A stretch of DNA of 64,000 nt from assembly GCF_002803065.1 (NCBI RefSeq), contig NZ_NNBL01000013.1, positions 124,001-188,000 on the forward strand, written 5' to 3'. The notes beneath the pieces were generated by a model. It was not told the origin of the DNA. It was given only the letters and a program-made list of their open reading frames with translations, and made no database searches. Of this stretch, positions 1 to 9,736 are shown piece by piece. Position 1 is the stretch's first letter. Each line of letters begins with the position of its first letter. The DNA comes from Streptomyces sp. CB01635 (GTDB taxonomy: Bacteria > Actinomycetota > Actinomycetes > Streptomycetales > Streptomycetaceae). Made by a program: the position numbers and the translations under genes.

Positions 1-451
1 GGATGCGTGTCAAGGGCTTCACGACTGGTGTTCTATCGCCTGGCCGACATCCCAACTGCGGACCCACACTGGGCAAGTCACGCGAACAGCCCTGCAAACA
101 TTGTCCGAGGGTTGAGGAACATCGGAACGAGAACCGGCGCCAAGCCGCCGTCGGCCCCGATTTGAGGTCCCGGTGGTACCGGCGGAATTTCCAACGTATA
201 CGCAGTTCAGCTGCCCTGGGATGCTTCGGGATGTGACGATCAGGTCGATCCTGCGACCTGTATTGCCGCTGTTTCCGCGGCCGTTGTCACCGGGATTCAT
301 TCCAGTGCATCGGGCTTCAGTCCGGTGGTGAAGCGAACTTGGTGGTTGCAAACGCGAAGCGTCGCGGCGTCTTTCTGGCGGAGCCGGAGTGTGGCGGCGT
401 GAACGGTGACAGTCCGTACGGACGTTCCCCAAGGCTGTGCGCGTACGACAT
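1..451. other. no supported gene
   Basis: I see no convincing gene here. A plus-strand stretch at about 169-399 is open between stops and reads like degraded coding sequence, but it has no start codon or ribosome binding site. The stretch precedes a transposase fragment and is probably debris of the same decayed island. Confidence 0.4.
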
Positions 452-585
452 GTCTAGTGTGATCGTCACGCAGCTCCGGTACGCCTTCCGCCTGTACCCG
501 GACACCGGCCGGCAGACAGTATTGGCGAAGCGTTCGGGTGTGCCCGCGTCGTGTTTCAACGATGCGGTGCGCGCCGTCGACGTGG
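452..585 (+). pseudogene. tnpB N-terminal fragment (IS200/IS605-type)
   Basis: The reading VTQLRYAFRLYP, then FGCARVVF in a second frame, then FNDAVRA back in the first, matches the typical N-terminus of IS200/IS605 TnpB proteins. Two compensating frameshifts lie within about 60 bases, and the RuvC and zinc-ribbon parts are absent. It is a dead remnant of an RNA-guided nuclease gene, one of five tnpB-like loci in the window. Identification rests on the N-terminal signature only. Confidence 0.6.
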
Positions 586-822
586 TGCTCCACGGACGCC
601 GAACTGCAGCAACTCCGGCTGCACCGCCACCGACGAGCCGTAGGCGGCGCCGACGCGGCCTGCGCGCTGAACATGACGGAGCCGGCCGCGATGGCACAAC
701 AAGAGGGTTTCGGGCACCACCATCTACACCATGTACTCCACGACGGACGGCTCTCCCGTCAGCGCCCGAAGGGATGCGCCGCCGATCACACCAGGCGCCT
801 TCTAAGCGCTGGGTGTTGCGGG

Positions 823-1077
823 TCAGGACGTTGTCGACGGTGCCGTTGGCAACGACTTCGGCGGGTAGCTGCGCAGGACGAGTGAGGTGGTGACCGGTCC
901 GTAACGGGCGAGGGAGTCCACGACCTGTTCAAGGCGTTCGGCGTGAGAACAGTGCACGTCGAGCAGCAGGCAGTCCTCGCCAGTCACGTGGAGGGTCGAG
1001 GAGTTCCTCCATACCCGCACCTGGCTCTCAGAGCAGTAGCACGCCGAGGCTCGCAAGGTCTGGAACATCCACCACAA
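823..1077 (-). pseudogene. Lrp/AsnC-family regulator, C-terminal remnant
   Basis: The translation contains VTGEDCLLLDVHC, then a helix (AERLEQVVDSLARYG) and TTSLVLRS. This is the usual ligand-binding (RAM-type) C-terminal half of Lrp/AsnC regulators. The N-terminal helix-turn-helix is missing and no ribosome binding site precedes the remaining ORF, so the fragment should not bind DNA. It lies among transposon debris. The family call is by pattern and moderately secure. Confidence 0.5.
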
Positions 1078-1192
1078 CTACCACCTGCCCCACAGTGCTA
1101 CCGGAGGCCAACCGCCAGCAGCCCGGCTCCGAATGGGCGTAACCAACGTCTTGGCCTCCTACAGCGAGGCCGCAGGCTCGGCCTTCTCGGTG

Positions 1193-1384
1193 CTAATCGT
1201 CGGGGTAGGTCCATTCCTCAATGACCCAGGCATCGGCCGCAGTTGAGCGTGCTTGACCACCCGGCAGCCCCGAAGATCTGATCCGTAGCTCTACGGAGAA
1301 CGGTCGGTCACTTGCCCAGCTCGCCACCATGCCGCCTGGATACGTCGCCTGGCGGGCGACCCTGAGGCACCGCATCATGAGTCC
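1193..1384. other. ambiguous open frame, no confident gene
   Basis: A minus-strand frame (1193-1408) ends in AWVIEEWTYPDD and could be the tail of a decayed gene. It has no recognisable domain and overlaps the start of the plus-strand hypothetical gene at 1385. I do not call it. Confidence 0.2.
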
Positions 1385-1723
1385 ATGGGGATCGACTTGG
1401 AGTTGCACTCAGCACGGCCGGCGCGTAACTGGCGAAAGTCCCGCGCCACACTCCTGCGGAACTCGTACGGGCACGGGGATGCGTTGGCCGATGCACTCAG
1501 CTCCCTCCAACTGCTTGGAGTTGCCGGGAGGCTCACCGCCGTCGATCCGTACGGAGATACGTTGATGAACGAACAGGAGTCCGCCGCCGCTCTCAACGAG
1601 ATCCACGAGCTGCGACAACGATGCAGTGATGAGCGTCAGCTTGCCGCGTTGGACGACCTTGCAACGCTGCTGGGGCAGTGCGCCGGCGCGCCAGGCAGCT
1701 ATCTGTGGTTCCAGGGTGACTGA
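1385..1723 (+). CDS. hypothetical protein (112 aa)
   Basis: This is a small cytoplasmic-looking protein with no recognised domain. It has no signal peptide or membrane segment. The middle reads LQLLGVAGRLTAVDP and the C-terminal half is a charged helical stretch rich in Glu, Arg and Leu. It is supported by GC-rich codon use and by a second, degraded copy of its central segment at about 39841-39945, where the same peptide is preserved with few changes. Conservation between copies suggests that the frame was under selection. The start is uncertain: an ATG sits at 1385 without a strong ribosome binding site. Function unknown; it is the only intact-looking gene in the first 2 kb. Confidence 0.55.
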   Translation: MGIDLELHSARPARNWRKSRATLLRNSYGHGDALADALSSLQLLGVAGRLTAVDPYGDTLMNEQESAAALNEIHELRQRCSDERQLAALDDLATLLGQCAGAPGSYLWFQGD

Positions 1724-1769
1724 AGCCCGTGCCACAGCCGCGCCAGAACCCGCGGGGAGCCACGGAGAA

Positions 1770-2048
1770 GCTCGGGCGACGCGCGCCGTCGGCGCCGAAG
1801 TCTGCTGGCTGCACGGCTGGCCGGTGATCGGCGTCCTCCAGTTCGCCGATGTAGCGATCCCGGAATTCCCGCGAAGCGCTCCTGGTCGTGGTGGTACCAG
1901 TGGCGCAGAGTCCGCCGGCGGCGCCACGTCGCGGAGCCATGCGTCCAAGTGGGCCCGCTCTTTGCTCATTCCGCGGGGCCACAGGCGGTCCACGAGCACT
2001 CGCTTGCCGTTCCGCGACGAGGTGTCCACGTAGATCCGCTGACAACCG
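1770..2048 (-). pseudogene. DUF488-family protein, frameshifted remnant
   Basis: Three consecutive pieces in different frames match the DUF488 family: VLVDRLWPRGMSKERAHLD, then LRHWYHHDQERFA, then EFRDRYIGELED. In intact members these peptides are contiguous in one frame. At least two frameshifts are therefore present (near 1900 and 1865), and the C-terminal end is lost. It sits just downstream of the subtilase gene on the same strand. Clear identity, clearly non-functional. Confidence 0.7.
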
Positions 2049-2127
2049 GGAACGCCGCGTGGGTGGGGCCGCCGGCTGCGGTCCCACCCACGCGGTGCTG
2101 TCCCAGGTGACCTCCCGGGATGTGACG

Positions 2128-5100
2128 TCAGCGCAGGCCGAAGGCTCGGGTGATCGTCTGCGAGACGGTGTTGCCCGCGTTGTCCCGGGCGCCGACCCGG
2201 AGCGTGGCGAAGCCGGCCGACCGCGGGGCGCGCAGGTTCGTCCGCCATCCGTCACCGCACCGGTTCAGGTCGGTCCGCTGCCAGGTCGCACCGTCGTCGT
2301 ACGAGACCTCGACGGACGGCTTCGCGATGGCGGCAGTGGTGCCCGGCAGGTGCGAGGCGGTCACCGTCAGCCCGGCATGCCGGTCGGCCCGGCCGGACTT
2401 GTCGGTGTCCACGCCATAGTCGAGCTGGATCAGCGGCAGTGACACCGCCGACTCGCTGCTGGTGACCGCAGAGGTGAAGTTCCACTCGGTCAGCGTGTGC
2501 GTCGAGTACGGGTTGGCCCAGGCGCCACGGTTGTTGTCGAGGACCAGCCGGTAGGGCAGGCGCTCCGCACCGAGCCCGGGAACCTGCAGATACTCGGCGT
2601 TGCCCCAGTCGAGCTGCTGGTCGCCCTGGTAAAGCGACATCCAGTCCTTGACGTCGAAGTTCGCGCCGGCCTCGCCGACGTGGCCGGAGCCCGAGTCGCC
2701 CCAGCCGGGCGCGGTGATGTACATCGTGTCGAGGTAGCGCACGGGCTGGTAGTTCACCGGGCCCATGCGGGGCCGCTGGATCGGGCCGAACCAGCTGACC
2801 TTGCCGGTCCTGCGCGCCGGGAAGCGAAGCGGGTCGATCGAGTGCTGCCCGGTCTCGCCCTGGATGAAGGCGTCGTCCAGCCACGTGGTGCCGGAAGTGA
2901 CCCAGTCGGTGCGCTCGCCCTGGGCGGGCGCCGTGAGCTGGTTACCGACGGCCCAGCCCCGCCAGACGTCCGGACGGAACTCCATCGCCTTGCCCTGCCG
3001 GTAGTTCCGGAAGGAGACGTTCACCCGGCCGAGGTCCTTGGGCTCCTCACGCCAGGTCGGGTCCGCCGGGACGGCGCCGGTCCAGTGGTGCACCACGTCG
3101 TAGACGTAATCCGTCGTGGGGTGCGAGGTGACCTTCAGCGACACCGCGCCGTGCCGGAGCGAGCCGATCAGCTCCGCGCCCTGGTCGGCGGTGAGCGTCG
3201 CCACCGTCACCGGGGCCGGGCTCTGCGGGCTCCAGGGGTTCTCGTCCCAGGGCTGCAGACGGCCGACGCCGTCGTTGACGACCAGCAGCAGCCGGGCGCC
3301 GGCCGCCGCGGCGGCCTCCGCCTGCGCCTTGATCCCTTCCGTGCCGGCGCCCCGCACCACGACGGCCTCGCCGCGCACGTTCTGCCGAGCGAGCTCCTCG
3401 GCCGTGCCGTCGCCGGCGAAGACCGCCGTCAGGTTCCGGCTACCGGTGGGCAGCGGCGTGGCCGCGCGCTTGACCAACGGGTCGTTGAAGGTCGTCGACT
3501 TCGTGCTCAAGGTCAGCGCCGGCTGCTCCAGGCGGAAGCGGGCGCCGGCCTCGAACTCGCCGTCGGTGACCTTCTTGCCGGTCGGGAGCGCCCAGATGCT
3601 GTCGTACGACGGGTTGGGCAGCATCGACGTCTCCACCAGGCTGTCGGTGAAGGACCGGTGGGCGTCCAGGCGCGGCGCGACGGCGGTGGCCTGCTGCGGC
3701 ACGCGCGCCAGGATCCGGCGCGCCTTGCGGCCGTCCAGCGTGACGGTGCGGTCCTGGTCCAGCTTCACGTCGTTGAAGGCGAGCAGCACCATGCCGAGCG
3801 AGTTCGGGCCTTCGGCGCCCTGCACGTCCCCGGTGAGCCAGCCGCTGTAGCTGCCGACGGGCAGCCGCGTCGTGCCGGTGCCGGACGCGTCGAGGTCCAT
3901 CACCGTGAAGAGGTGCTCGGCGGTGAGGACGACCCGGCCCGCCAGCGGCTTGCCCGCACGGTCCTTCGCGACGACGGTCAGATTCTGCCGCTGGCCCTCT
4001 CGGGCCGCGCCGATCAGGGTCCGGGCGCGAACCGTCCCGGCGCCGTCCGTACCGGTGATCACGGCGCTGACCGACCGGTCGCCCGCCAGCTTGTCCAGAG
4101 CCGCGGTCAGCGTGACCGTGGCGGTGCCGTGCGCGGGCACGGTGACATGGTCCTCGGAGAGGTTGAACAACCCGGCCGGGACGGTGCCGTTGACCGCCAG
4201 GTCGAGGCTGACCGGGGCGTCGCCGACGTTGGTGTACGTCACCGTCTGGACGTCGGTCTCCCCGGGCTTCGGGGGCCACGTGTGGAAGCCGGAATAGGCG
4301 GTCGTGGTGGCGAAGACCGTGGTGTGCACGGCCGCCGGCGCGTCGAGCCGGCCGGCGCCCGCCTGGTACGGGGTGTACGCCGGGGTTGCCTTGGCGCTGC
4401 TGACCAGCGCCTCCTTGAGCTGGGTGCCCGTCCAGTCGGGGTGCTCGGCGGCGAGGAGCGCGGCGACACCGGCGACGTGCGGAGTCGCCATCGACGTGCC
4501 GCTCATCGTGGTGTAGTAGCCGGAGCCGCGCTTGTAGTGCGAGCGCGCCGCGACGATGTCGACCCCGGGCGCGGTGATCTCCGGCTTCAGCCCGCCGTCG
4601 CCGTCCCGCGGGCCCTGGCTGGAGAAGTCGGCGAGCGTGTCGGTGGAGTCGACGGCGCCGACGGTCAGCGCGGAGTCTGCGGCACCGGGGCTGCTGATGG
4701 AGTGCGGGCCGCCGTTGCCCGCCGCGATCACGAACAACGCGCCCGTGTCGTGGCTGAGTTCGTCGACGGCCTGGCTCATCGGGTCGGTCCTGTCACCGCC
4801 GCCGCCCAGGCTCATGCTGATGATCCTGGCCTTCTGGTCGCGGGCGGCCCACTCCATGCCCGCGATGATCCAGGATTCCTGGCCGCTGCCCTCGGAGTTG
4901 AGCACCTTGCCGACGGCCAGCCGGGCGCCGGAGGCGACACCCCGCTCCTTGCCATCGGAGGCACTGCCCGTGCCGACGACGGTCGAGGCGACGTGCGTGC
5001 CGTGGCCGTTGTAGTCGGCGATGTCGTCCTCGCCGGGCACGAAGCTGGCGCTGTCGGACACCTGCCCGACCAGGTCCGGGTGTTCGGTGTCCGCGCCGCT

Positions 5101-5841
5101 GTCGAGCATCGCGACCTTCACGCCCTGGCCGGTGTCGCCCTCCGCCCATACCTTCTGCGCGCCGATCTGGGCGGTGGAGTCGGCCAGATCGGCCTTCACC
5201 CTGCCGTCGAGCCACACGTGGGCGACGCCGCCTGCGAAGGACGGTTTCGCGGACCGGGCCGCCGCGCCGGCACCCCCGGTGAGCGAGGACCAGAACTCCG
5301 GTGCCTGCTTGTGGTTCTGCGCGAGGGCCGCGCCCTGGATGCTGTCCAGGCGGCGGACGTCGGTCGAGCCGGCCATCTTCGTCCGGGTGCGGGCCTTGGC
5401 GGCGGCTCCGGTGTAGCGCACGATCAGCGGCAGCCGGGAGCTGTGCGCGTCGTCGTAACCCTCGGTGATCAGCCGCGTCACGTTGAAGAGCTGCTTGTCG
5501 AGTTTGCCGGCGCTCACGTACGGCAGGGCGGCGTCGGGGTAGACATAGGTGGCGCCGTCCACGACAGCGCGGTGGAAGCCGGTGGTGGCTCCGCTCGCGG
5601 CCTGGAAGGAGCGCACGACGGTGCCGTCGGCGGCGGTCCCGATGGTGACCTTGTCACCCGTGATCAGGGTGACGGTGTGCGTGCCGGCATCGCCGGGGGT
5701 TCGGTGTCCGGCGTCGTTGTGCGACACCTCACCGGATGAGTACGCGGACACAGCGGCAGTCGCCGGTATGACGCCGAGTGTCAGCGCGGCCGCCACGGCG
5801 AGGGCGATCGGCCCGGGCCGGGGGATGGGAAGCTTGGGCAA
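2128..5841 (-). CDS. secreted S8 (subtilisin-like) serine peptidase
   Basis: A 1237-residue extracellular protease. The N-terminus is a Sec signal peptide (basic start, then a hydrophobic stretch to about residue 30), followed by a propeptide of roughly 170 residues. The peptidase domain carries the catalytic triad: Asp247 in AMLDSGADTEHPDL, His280 in NGHGTHVAS and Ser450 in GTSMATPHVAG, with the oxyanion Asn in IAAGNGG near 376. The region after residue 500 holds beta-rich domains. A stretch around 780-890 resembles a protease-associated (PA) domain, and the C-terminus resembles an Ig-like module. Length and layout fit the large Streptomyces subtilases that degrade external protein. It is monocistronic. 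The first ATG is used because it starts the signal peptide. Substrate unknown. Confidence 0.93.
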   Translation of the reverse strand: MPKLPIPRPGPIALAVAAALTLGVIPATAAVSAYSSGEVSHNDAGHRTPGDAGTHTVTLITGDKVTIGTAADGTVVRSFQAASGATTGFHRAVVDGATYVYPDAALPYVSAGKLDKQLFNVTRLITEGYDDAHSSRLPLIVRYTGAAAKARTRTKMAGSTDVRRLDSIQGAALAQNHKQAPEFWSSLTGGAGAAARSAKPSFAGGVAHVWLDGRVKADLADSTAQIGAQKVWAEGDTGQGVKVAMLDSGADTEHPDLVGQVSDSASFVPGEDDIADYNGHGTHVASTVVGTGSASDGKERGVASGARLAVGKVLNSEGSGQESWIIAGMEWAARDQKARIISMSLGGGGDRTDPMSQAVDELSHDTGALFVIAAGNGGPHSISSPGAADSALTVGAVDSTDTLADFSSQGPRDGDGGLKPEITAPGVDIVAARSHYKRGSGYYTTMSGTSMATPHVAGVAALLAAEHPDWTGTQLKEALVSSAKATPAYTPYQAGAGRLDAPAAVHTTVFATTTAYSGFHTWPPKPGETDVQTVTYTNVGDAPVSLDLAVNGTVPAGLFNLSEDHVTVPAHGTATVTLTAALDKLAGDRSVSAVITGTDGAGTVRARTLIGAAREGQRQNLTVVAKDRAGKPLAGRVVLTAEHLFTVMDLDASGTGTTRLPVGSYSGWLTGDVQGAEGPNSLGMVLLAFNDVKLDQDRTVTLDGRKARRILARVPQQATAVAPRLDAHRSFTDSLVETSMLPNPSYDSIWALPTGKKVTDGEFEAGARFRLEQPALTLSTKSTTFNDPLVKRAATPLPTGSRNLTAVFAGDGTAEELARQNVRGEAVVVRGAGTEGIKAQAEAAAAAGARLLLVVNDGVGRLQPWDENPWSPQSPAPVTVATLTADQGAELIGSLRHGAVSLKVTSHPTTDYVYDVVHHWTGAVPADPTWREEPKDLGRVNVSFRNYRQGKAMEFRPDVWRGWAVGNQLTAPAQGERTDWVTSGTTWLDDAFIQGETGQHSIDPLRFPARRTGKVSWFGPIQRPRMGPVNYQPVRYLDTMYITAPGWGDSGSGHVGEAGANFDVKDWMSLYQGDQQLDWGNAEYLQVPGLGAERLPYRLVLDNNRGAWANPYSTHTLTEWNFTSAVTSSESAVSLPLIQLDYGVDTDKSGRADRHAGLTVTASHLPGTTAAIAKPSVEVSYDDGATWQRTDLNRCGDGWRTNLRAPRSAGFATLRVGARDNAGNTVSQTITRAFGLR

Positions 5842-6490
5842 GGAAGACTCCTGAGACGCGGCGAAGTGCGAAAGATCACTGGATCCTCCGGCCTCCCCCG
5901 CCGTCGTTCAAGGGGCCGCACATGTCGCTCTTGTGCCATGTCACAGATACGCCACGAGCAGACGAGATCGTCGGCCACCGCGCGTCCGGGGGCGGACCGC
6001 CCATGAATTCGGCGTGCTGAGGGACGGAGCAACGGGCCTGTGGGGCATCCCGGTCGGCGGCTTGGCGCATGCCCTCCGCCGGGCGGACGCCAGGTGCGGC
6101 GGGCCCGCGCTCTCACGTCATCGATGGGTGATGGGCCTTCCCGCGGGGGCGACAGCCCCACGGCCGGTACGCACTCGCCGTCACTCAGCGCGTGCCTTCG
6201 CCGACCCGCACTGGTAAGCGCTTGGCCGTAGTTCCTGCGGCCATGGAGTCGGGCCGTCCCGAAAACAGGTGCCCGGGGGCGCCCGAGGCGCAAGCCGAAC
6301 CGGTGGGAGGGGCGCGCACCACATCCGCACCCTAAGGACCGGCCAGCAGCCGGTGTGCTCCTCCGATCAGTCTCCAAATGGTGTGCGGGATCGGCTGATC
6401 GTCTGGAAAGGGGCGCTCCGGCCACGGATTGTCGAACCGCATCAAAGTCAGGCTCTCTTGAGCGAAAGGCCTGAGACGGGTAGGCACAGC
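5842..6490. other. intergenic, no gene seen
   Basis: About 650 bases between the subtilase start and the terminator of the FAD oxidase gene. Open frames exist on both strands but have no signature or ribosome binding site. It presumably carries the subtilase promoter; I could not single out a confident -35/-10 pair. Confidence 0.4.
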
Positions 6491-6521
6491 GGAGCCCCCT
6501 CACCGGTCGGGAGGGGGCTCC
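6491..6521 (-). terminator. intrinsic terminator-like hairpin
   Basis: A perfect 11-bp stem (GGAGCCCCCTC paired with GAGGGGGCTCC) with a 9-base loop lies 13 bases past the stop codon of the FAD oxidase gene on the minus strand. Streptomyces terminators often lack a U-run, as here. Confidence 0.75.
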
Positions 6522-6533
6522 ATCAAGGTTCGG

Positions 6534-8042
6534 TCAGCGGGACGCAGGCGGGATGCTCTGGTCGTACTGGAAGACGTTGTGCGGGTCGTACTTCGCCTTG
6601 ATCTCGCGCAGGCGGTCGAAGTTGTCCCTCCAGTAGGCGGTTTCCCAGTCCTGCATACCGACGTTCGGCACGTTGACGTAGGCACCGTCCACGTAGGGGC
6701 GCAAGGCCTGGCTGAACTCGGCGATCCAGGCTTGAGCCTGCGGGGTGAGCGGGTCGCAGATGCCCGGCTGGTCGGAACGGGTGCCCCAGCCGGCACCGGG
6801 TTCGGAGTAGAAGAGTGCGTCGCGATGCGGGAATGCCGTGCCGCCGCGGGGACTCCTTCTGACCGCCCCACCGAACGCCTGAGTGAAGAAGTTGCTGTCG
6901 TCCGTGGGCGCGTGCTTCATGAACGAGCAGATCACGTCAATCGCTTTGCCCGGGAACGGCTTCCTGGTGAACTGGGAGTAGAACTTCCAGTTCGCGGGTT
7001 CGTTCGCGGTAGGAATCTGGAATCCCGAATACACCTCGCCCCAGTTGCCAACCTGCACCGACACCTGGGGGCTGCCGACCGACAGGATCGGGGCCAGTAG
7101 CTTCTTGGCCTCCGCAGGTGTCCCCTCCGCGAGGACCGCGAACAACAAGGTCTGATTGCGGTGGATTTCGACCTGCGTGCCAAGGCGGTCATCGGCGTGC
7201 AGCGCGGTGCGCTGCCAGGCATTGAAGACCCTCCGCAGGTCACCGATGCCATCCCACGTGGCCTGCACATATGTAACGCTCTTCAGCGGAGCCACTTTGT
7301 AGGTGAGTGAGGTGACGATCCCGAAGTTGCCGTTGCCCGCACCGCGCAGCGCCCACAACAAGTCCGAGTTATGGGTCAGATCGGCCTTGATCACCTTTGC
7401 GCACTCGCCACCTTCGGCCACGACGACCTCGGCGCCGATCAGGCTGTCGCACGCCATCCCCAGCCAGCGCGTCAGGAAGCCGAAGCCGCCACCGAGCGTC
7501 GCGCCGGCCAGGCCCACCGTGCCTTCGGTGCCTGTCGTCACCGCGAAGTTCCGCTTCGCGAGCGTGGTCACCGCTTCCAGCTGGTTGAGTCCGGCGCCGA
7601 CCGTCGCGACACGAGCAGCGCTGTCGAGATGGACCGACTTCAGTTCGCTGATATCGATCACGAGGCCGCTGTCGACGTTCGACCAGCCCTCCAGGCTGTG
7701 GCGGCCGCTCCGGATCCGCAGCGCGACATCATTCTGCCGCGCCCAGGTCAGGGCGTTGACCACGTCCTGGGTGTTCTGAGCGAAGACGATGACCAGCGGA
7801 TAGTGCGAGAAGAGCTGGTCCCAGCCGAGGCGCGCATCCGTGTACCCAGGGTCGTGGGGACGGACGATGCGGCCGGTCAGCTTCGCCGGAGAACACTGCG
7901 CCTCGTGCGCCTCATGTACGGAAGCCTCCATCACGACACTCGCACTAGGGGTCGCGGCCTGCGCGACGCCCGGCACGACGACTGCGCCGGCGCCGGCGAC
8001 CGCAGAAGTCTTCAGCAGTCGGCGACGGGAAAAGTCGCTCAT
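6534..8042 (-). CDS. Tat-exported FAD-binding oxidoreductase (berberine-bridge type)
   Basis: A 502-residue oxidase with a twin-arginine leader (SRRRLLKTSAVAGAGA, Ala-rich cleavage region near residue 30). An FAD_binding_4 (PCMH) domain follows, and a BBE C-terminal segment ends in KYDPHNVFQYDQS. His115 in SGRHSLEGW and Cys198 in LGMACD sit at the two positions that bind FAD covalently in bicovalent flavoproteins of this family, so bicovalent attachment is likely. Family members oxidise sugars, alkaloids or secondary metabolites with O2. Tat export fits cytoplasmic cofactor loading before secretion. The start at 8042 was chosen because it begins the Tat signal; an upstream in-frame extension is unconvincing. 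The substrate cannot be read from sequence. Confidence 0.9.
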   Translation of the reverse strand: MSDFSRRRLLKTSAVAGAGAVVVPGVAQAATPSASVVMEASVHEAHEAQCSPAKLTGRIVRPHDPGYTDARLGWDQLFSHYPLVIVFAQNTQDVVNALTWARQNDVALRIRSGRHSLEGWSNVDSGLVIDISELKSVHLDSAARVATVGAGLNQLEAVTTLAKRNFAVTTGTEGTVGLAGATLGGGFGFLTRWLGMACDSLIGAEVVVAEGGECAKVIKADLTHNSDLLWALRGAGNGNFGIVTSLTYKVAPLKSVTYVQATWDGIGDLRRVFNAWQRTALHADDRLGTQVEIHRNQTLLFAVLAEGTPAEAKKLLAPILSVGSPQVSVQVGNWGEVYSGFQIPTANEPANWKFYSQFTRKPFPGKAIDVICSFMKHAPTDDSNFFTQAFGGAVRRSPRGGTAFPHRDALFYSEPGAGWGTRSDQPGICDPLTPQAQAWIAEFSQALRPYVDGAYVNVPNVGMQDWETAYWRDNFDRLREIKAKYDPHNVFQYDQSIPPASR

Positions 8043-9026
8043 GGTCCGTGTCCTCTCGAACACCCGCGGGTGCGAATCGGTCAGTTGTGGATTATTTAGG
8101 CGAAGTGGACGGTAGCAAGGGTGATCGCGGAGGTCCCTTTCGACACGCTCGGCACCACCGCCAAGGTGCCTGACACCGCAGCTCCCAGCGTCGTGCATCG
8201 ACTTCGCCGACGCTCCAGCGAGAGTTGTTCCGGAACGCGACGACCGCCCTGGCCGGCCTGGGCGGCATACTCGCTGTCACGTCGGGCGTGGCGGCCACCC
8301 TGCAACCTCGGTTCGACGGGGCTGGTAGCGAGGCTTACTGACATCTATGTCTGACATCAACGCCAACAAACAGCAGTGGCCAACCGCGGCCTTCGACGTG
8401 GCTGCCAAGTTGGCTATCGGCCCAGCGTGGCCCTTTGGATCGAACTGAACTGGGACATCCCTTGGCTCGGACCACCGCTTTAGGAACCTTGTTGAGGGGT
8501 GGGGCGTGGCCCAGCCTCAAGTGCCCGACCCTTCGGAAGCGCCGCTGTCGGACATCAACGTCGGCGCACACATGCACATGTCGATGTACAGGTGACCCCT
8601 GACCAACAGACCCTGATGGCTAGGGGAGTTCAGGCGATCCGTGCGCGCACCCGCCTACGGATCAGATGCTGGCAATCCCGCCGGAAGTCTGAGCCACGGC
8701 AGCATGGGGCTGCGGGGAGGCTCGGCAGGATGGCTGCCCCCGCCTCTTGAGGCAGAGAGCGTGAGCGGACGAAGCCACGAGCCCAGTGCTCAAGGCCGAC
8801 GCCGGTCGATCAGGGTGTTGTCGAGGTCGAAGAGTGCCGACACAAGGCGACGTTACGCGAGCGACGTAGGCGCCTCACATCAGCCCCCGGGGGCACCCGC
8901 CGGGGGCCAAAGAGGGGGCCAAGCGCAACAGTCCGCGCCGGACCGTCGTGGACAACCACGGACTGAACACGGGGCGCTCGACACGGACAGTCGCATGCAC
9001 CACGAGGTCAACTAGCTCCGAAATCG
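8043..9026. other. gene-poor stretch with a HAD fragment
   Basis: Almost 1 kb without an intact gene. The only recognisable item is the truncated HAD-type start at 8790-8843 (listed separately). The stretch ends at the tRNA-Pro fragment and may belong to a decayed integrated element. Confidence 0.4.
8790..8843 (-). pseudogene. HAD-hydrolase N-terminal fragment
   Basis: From a GTG start the frame reads SALFDLDNTLIDRRRP and then stops. FDLDNTL is motif I (DxDxT) of haloacid dehalogenase-type hydrolases, which normally lies within the first 15 residues, exactly as here. Everything after the first 17 codons is missing, so this is the left-over 5' end of a deleted gene. Confidence 0.45.
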
Positions 9027-9071
9027 CGTTCGGGACGAAGAGGTCGTGGGTTCAAATCCCGCCACCCCGAC
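9027..9071 (+). tRNA. tRNA-Pro(CGG) 3'-half fragment, probable attachment site
   Basis: The sequence from the anticodon loop (TTCGGGA, anticodon CGG) through the T-arm (GTGGGTTCAAATCCCGC) to the acceptor strand CACCCCGAC matches the 3' part of actinobacterial tRNA-Pro. The 5' half is absent: upstream bases do not form the D-arm or acceptor partner. A 3'-only copy of this kind is the usual product of tyrosine-recombinase integration into a tRNA gene. With the tRNA reading rightward, the inserted DNA would lie to the left. It is not a functional tRNA. Confidence 0.75.
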
Positions 9072-9086
9072 CGCTGAAACACCAGT

Positions 9087-9122
9087 TCAGGCCCGGTTCC
9101 CTTCTCAGGGAACCGGGCCTGA
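9087..9122 (+). terminator. terminator hairpin behind the tRNA-Pro fragment
   Basis: A perfect 15-bp inverted repeat (TCAGGCCCGGTTCCC and its complement) separated by 6 bases lies 15 bases past the tRNA fragment. It looks like the original tRNA-Pro terminator, which argues that the DNA to its right is the native flank. Confidence 0.75.
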
Positions 9123-9226
9123 CGCGTTCTCTGGACCGGCTCGGGGAGTGGGCGGGTCTGGGACCAGGCGGTGACTGTGCCAGGCACTCACTCCGTGCGG
9201 AGGCGGGGCAACATGCTGTGGGTTGC

Positions 9227-9736
9227 TTACCGCTCTTCCTTCGGCGGCTCACCGCGCCCAATCGTCATTGACCAGCGGACCGCTGAGGGCGCGGTGACGG
9301 CAACCGTGCCCTCCTTGTCCGCCCCTGACATGTTGACCATGTTGTAGGTGGTGCTCACTTCACCGTCGACGCATGCCAGGGGAAATGCGGCGTGGACGGT
9401 CTTCACAGAGACCTTCAACTCCCCTTTTCCTTGGCATCGCACAGCGATGATGAGGGCGTCCCCCTTCTGGCCCTTCTTGAAGGAGAAGATGCGGCTCCCG
9501 CGCGTCTCTCCTTGGCGAGCGGCGAGAGTCTGGTCCTGGTCCAACTCCGGCGGAACTTTCACCGGGGGCTGGTCAGGCGTGGCGGGTACGGAAGTACTCG
9601 GGGCGACCGATGCACTGGGCTTCGCAGGCGGCCTTGCGGAGCCGCCATCATCTGAGTGATCGGACGAGCAAGCCGCTACCAGCGGCAACATGGCTGCTGA
9701 CAGAAGGCTCAGCCCTGCGAGGAACTGGCGGGACAC
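9227..9736 (-). CDS. secreted lipoprotein (169 aa)
   Basis: The N-terminus is a lipoprotein signal: basic start, hydrophobic core, then a lipobox-like LVAAC, with Cys23 as the lipidated residue. A flexible Pro/Ser/Ala-rich linker (residues 30-65) leads to a beta-rich domain of about 100 residues containing ALIIAVRCQGKGELKV and one further Cys. No known domain is recognised. The GTG start shares one base with the TAG stop of the upstream gene (TAGTG), so the two are translationally coupled and probably work together at the cell surface. Function unknown. Confidence 0.75.
   Translation of the reverse strand: MSRQFLAGLSLLSAAMLPLVAACSSDHSDDGGSARPPAKPSASVAPSTSVPATPDQPPVKVPPELDQDQTLAARQGETRGSRIFSFKKGQKGDALIIAVRCQGKGELKVSVKTVHAAFPLACVDGEVSTTYNMVNMSGADKEGTVAVTAPSAVRWSMTIGRGEPPKEER

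Noticed and set aside
2497..5739. 1080-codon open frame on the plus strand opposite the subtilase
   Set aside because: It is an antisense shadow of a GC-rich gene: no ribosome binding site, no domain, skewed Arg/Gly/Val composition. The minus strand carries the complete catalytic triad.
9027..9071. Complete tRNA-Pro gene
   Set aside because: No D-arm or 5' acceptor strand upstream; only the 3' half is present.
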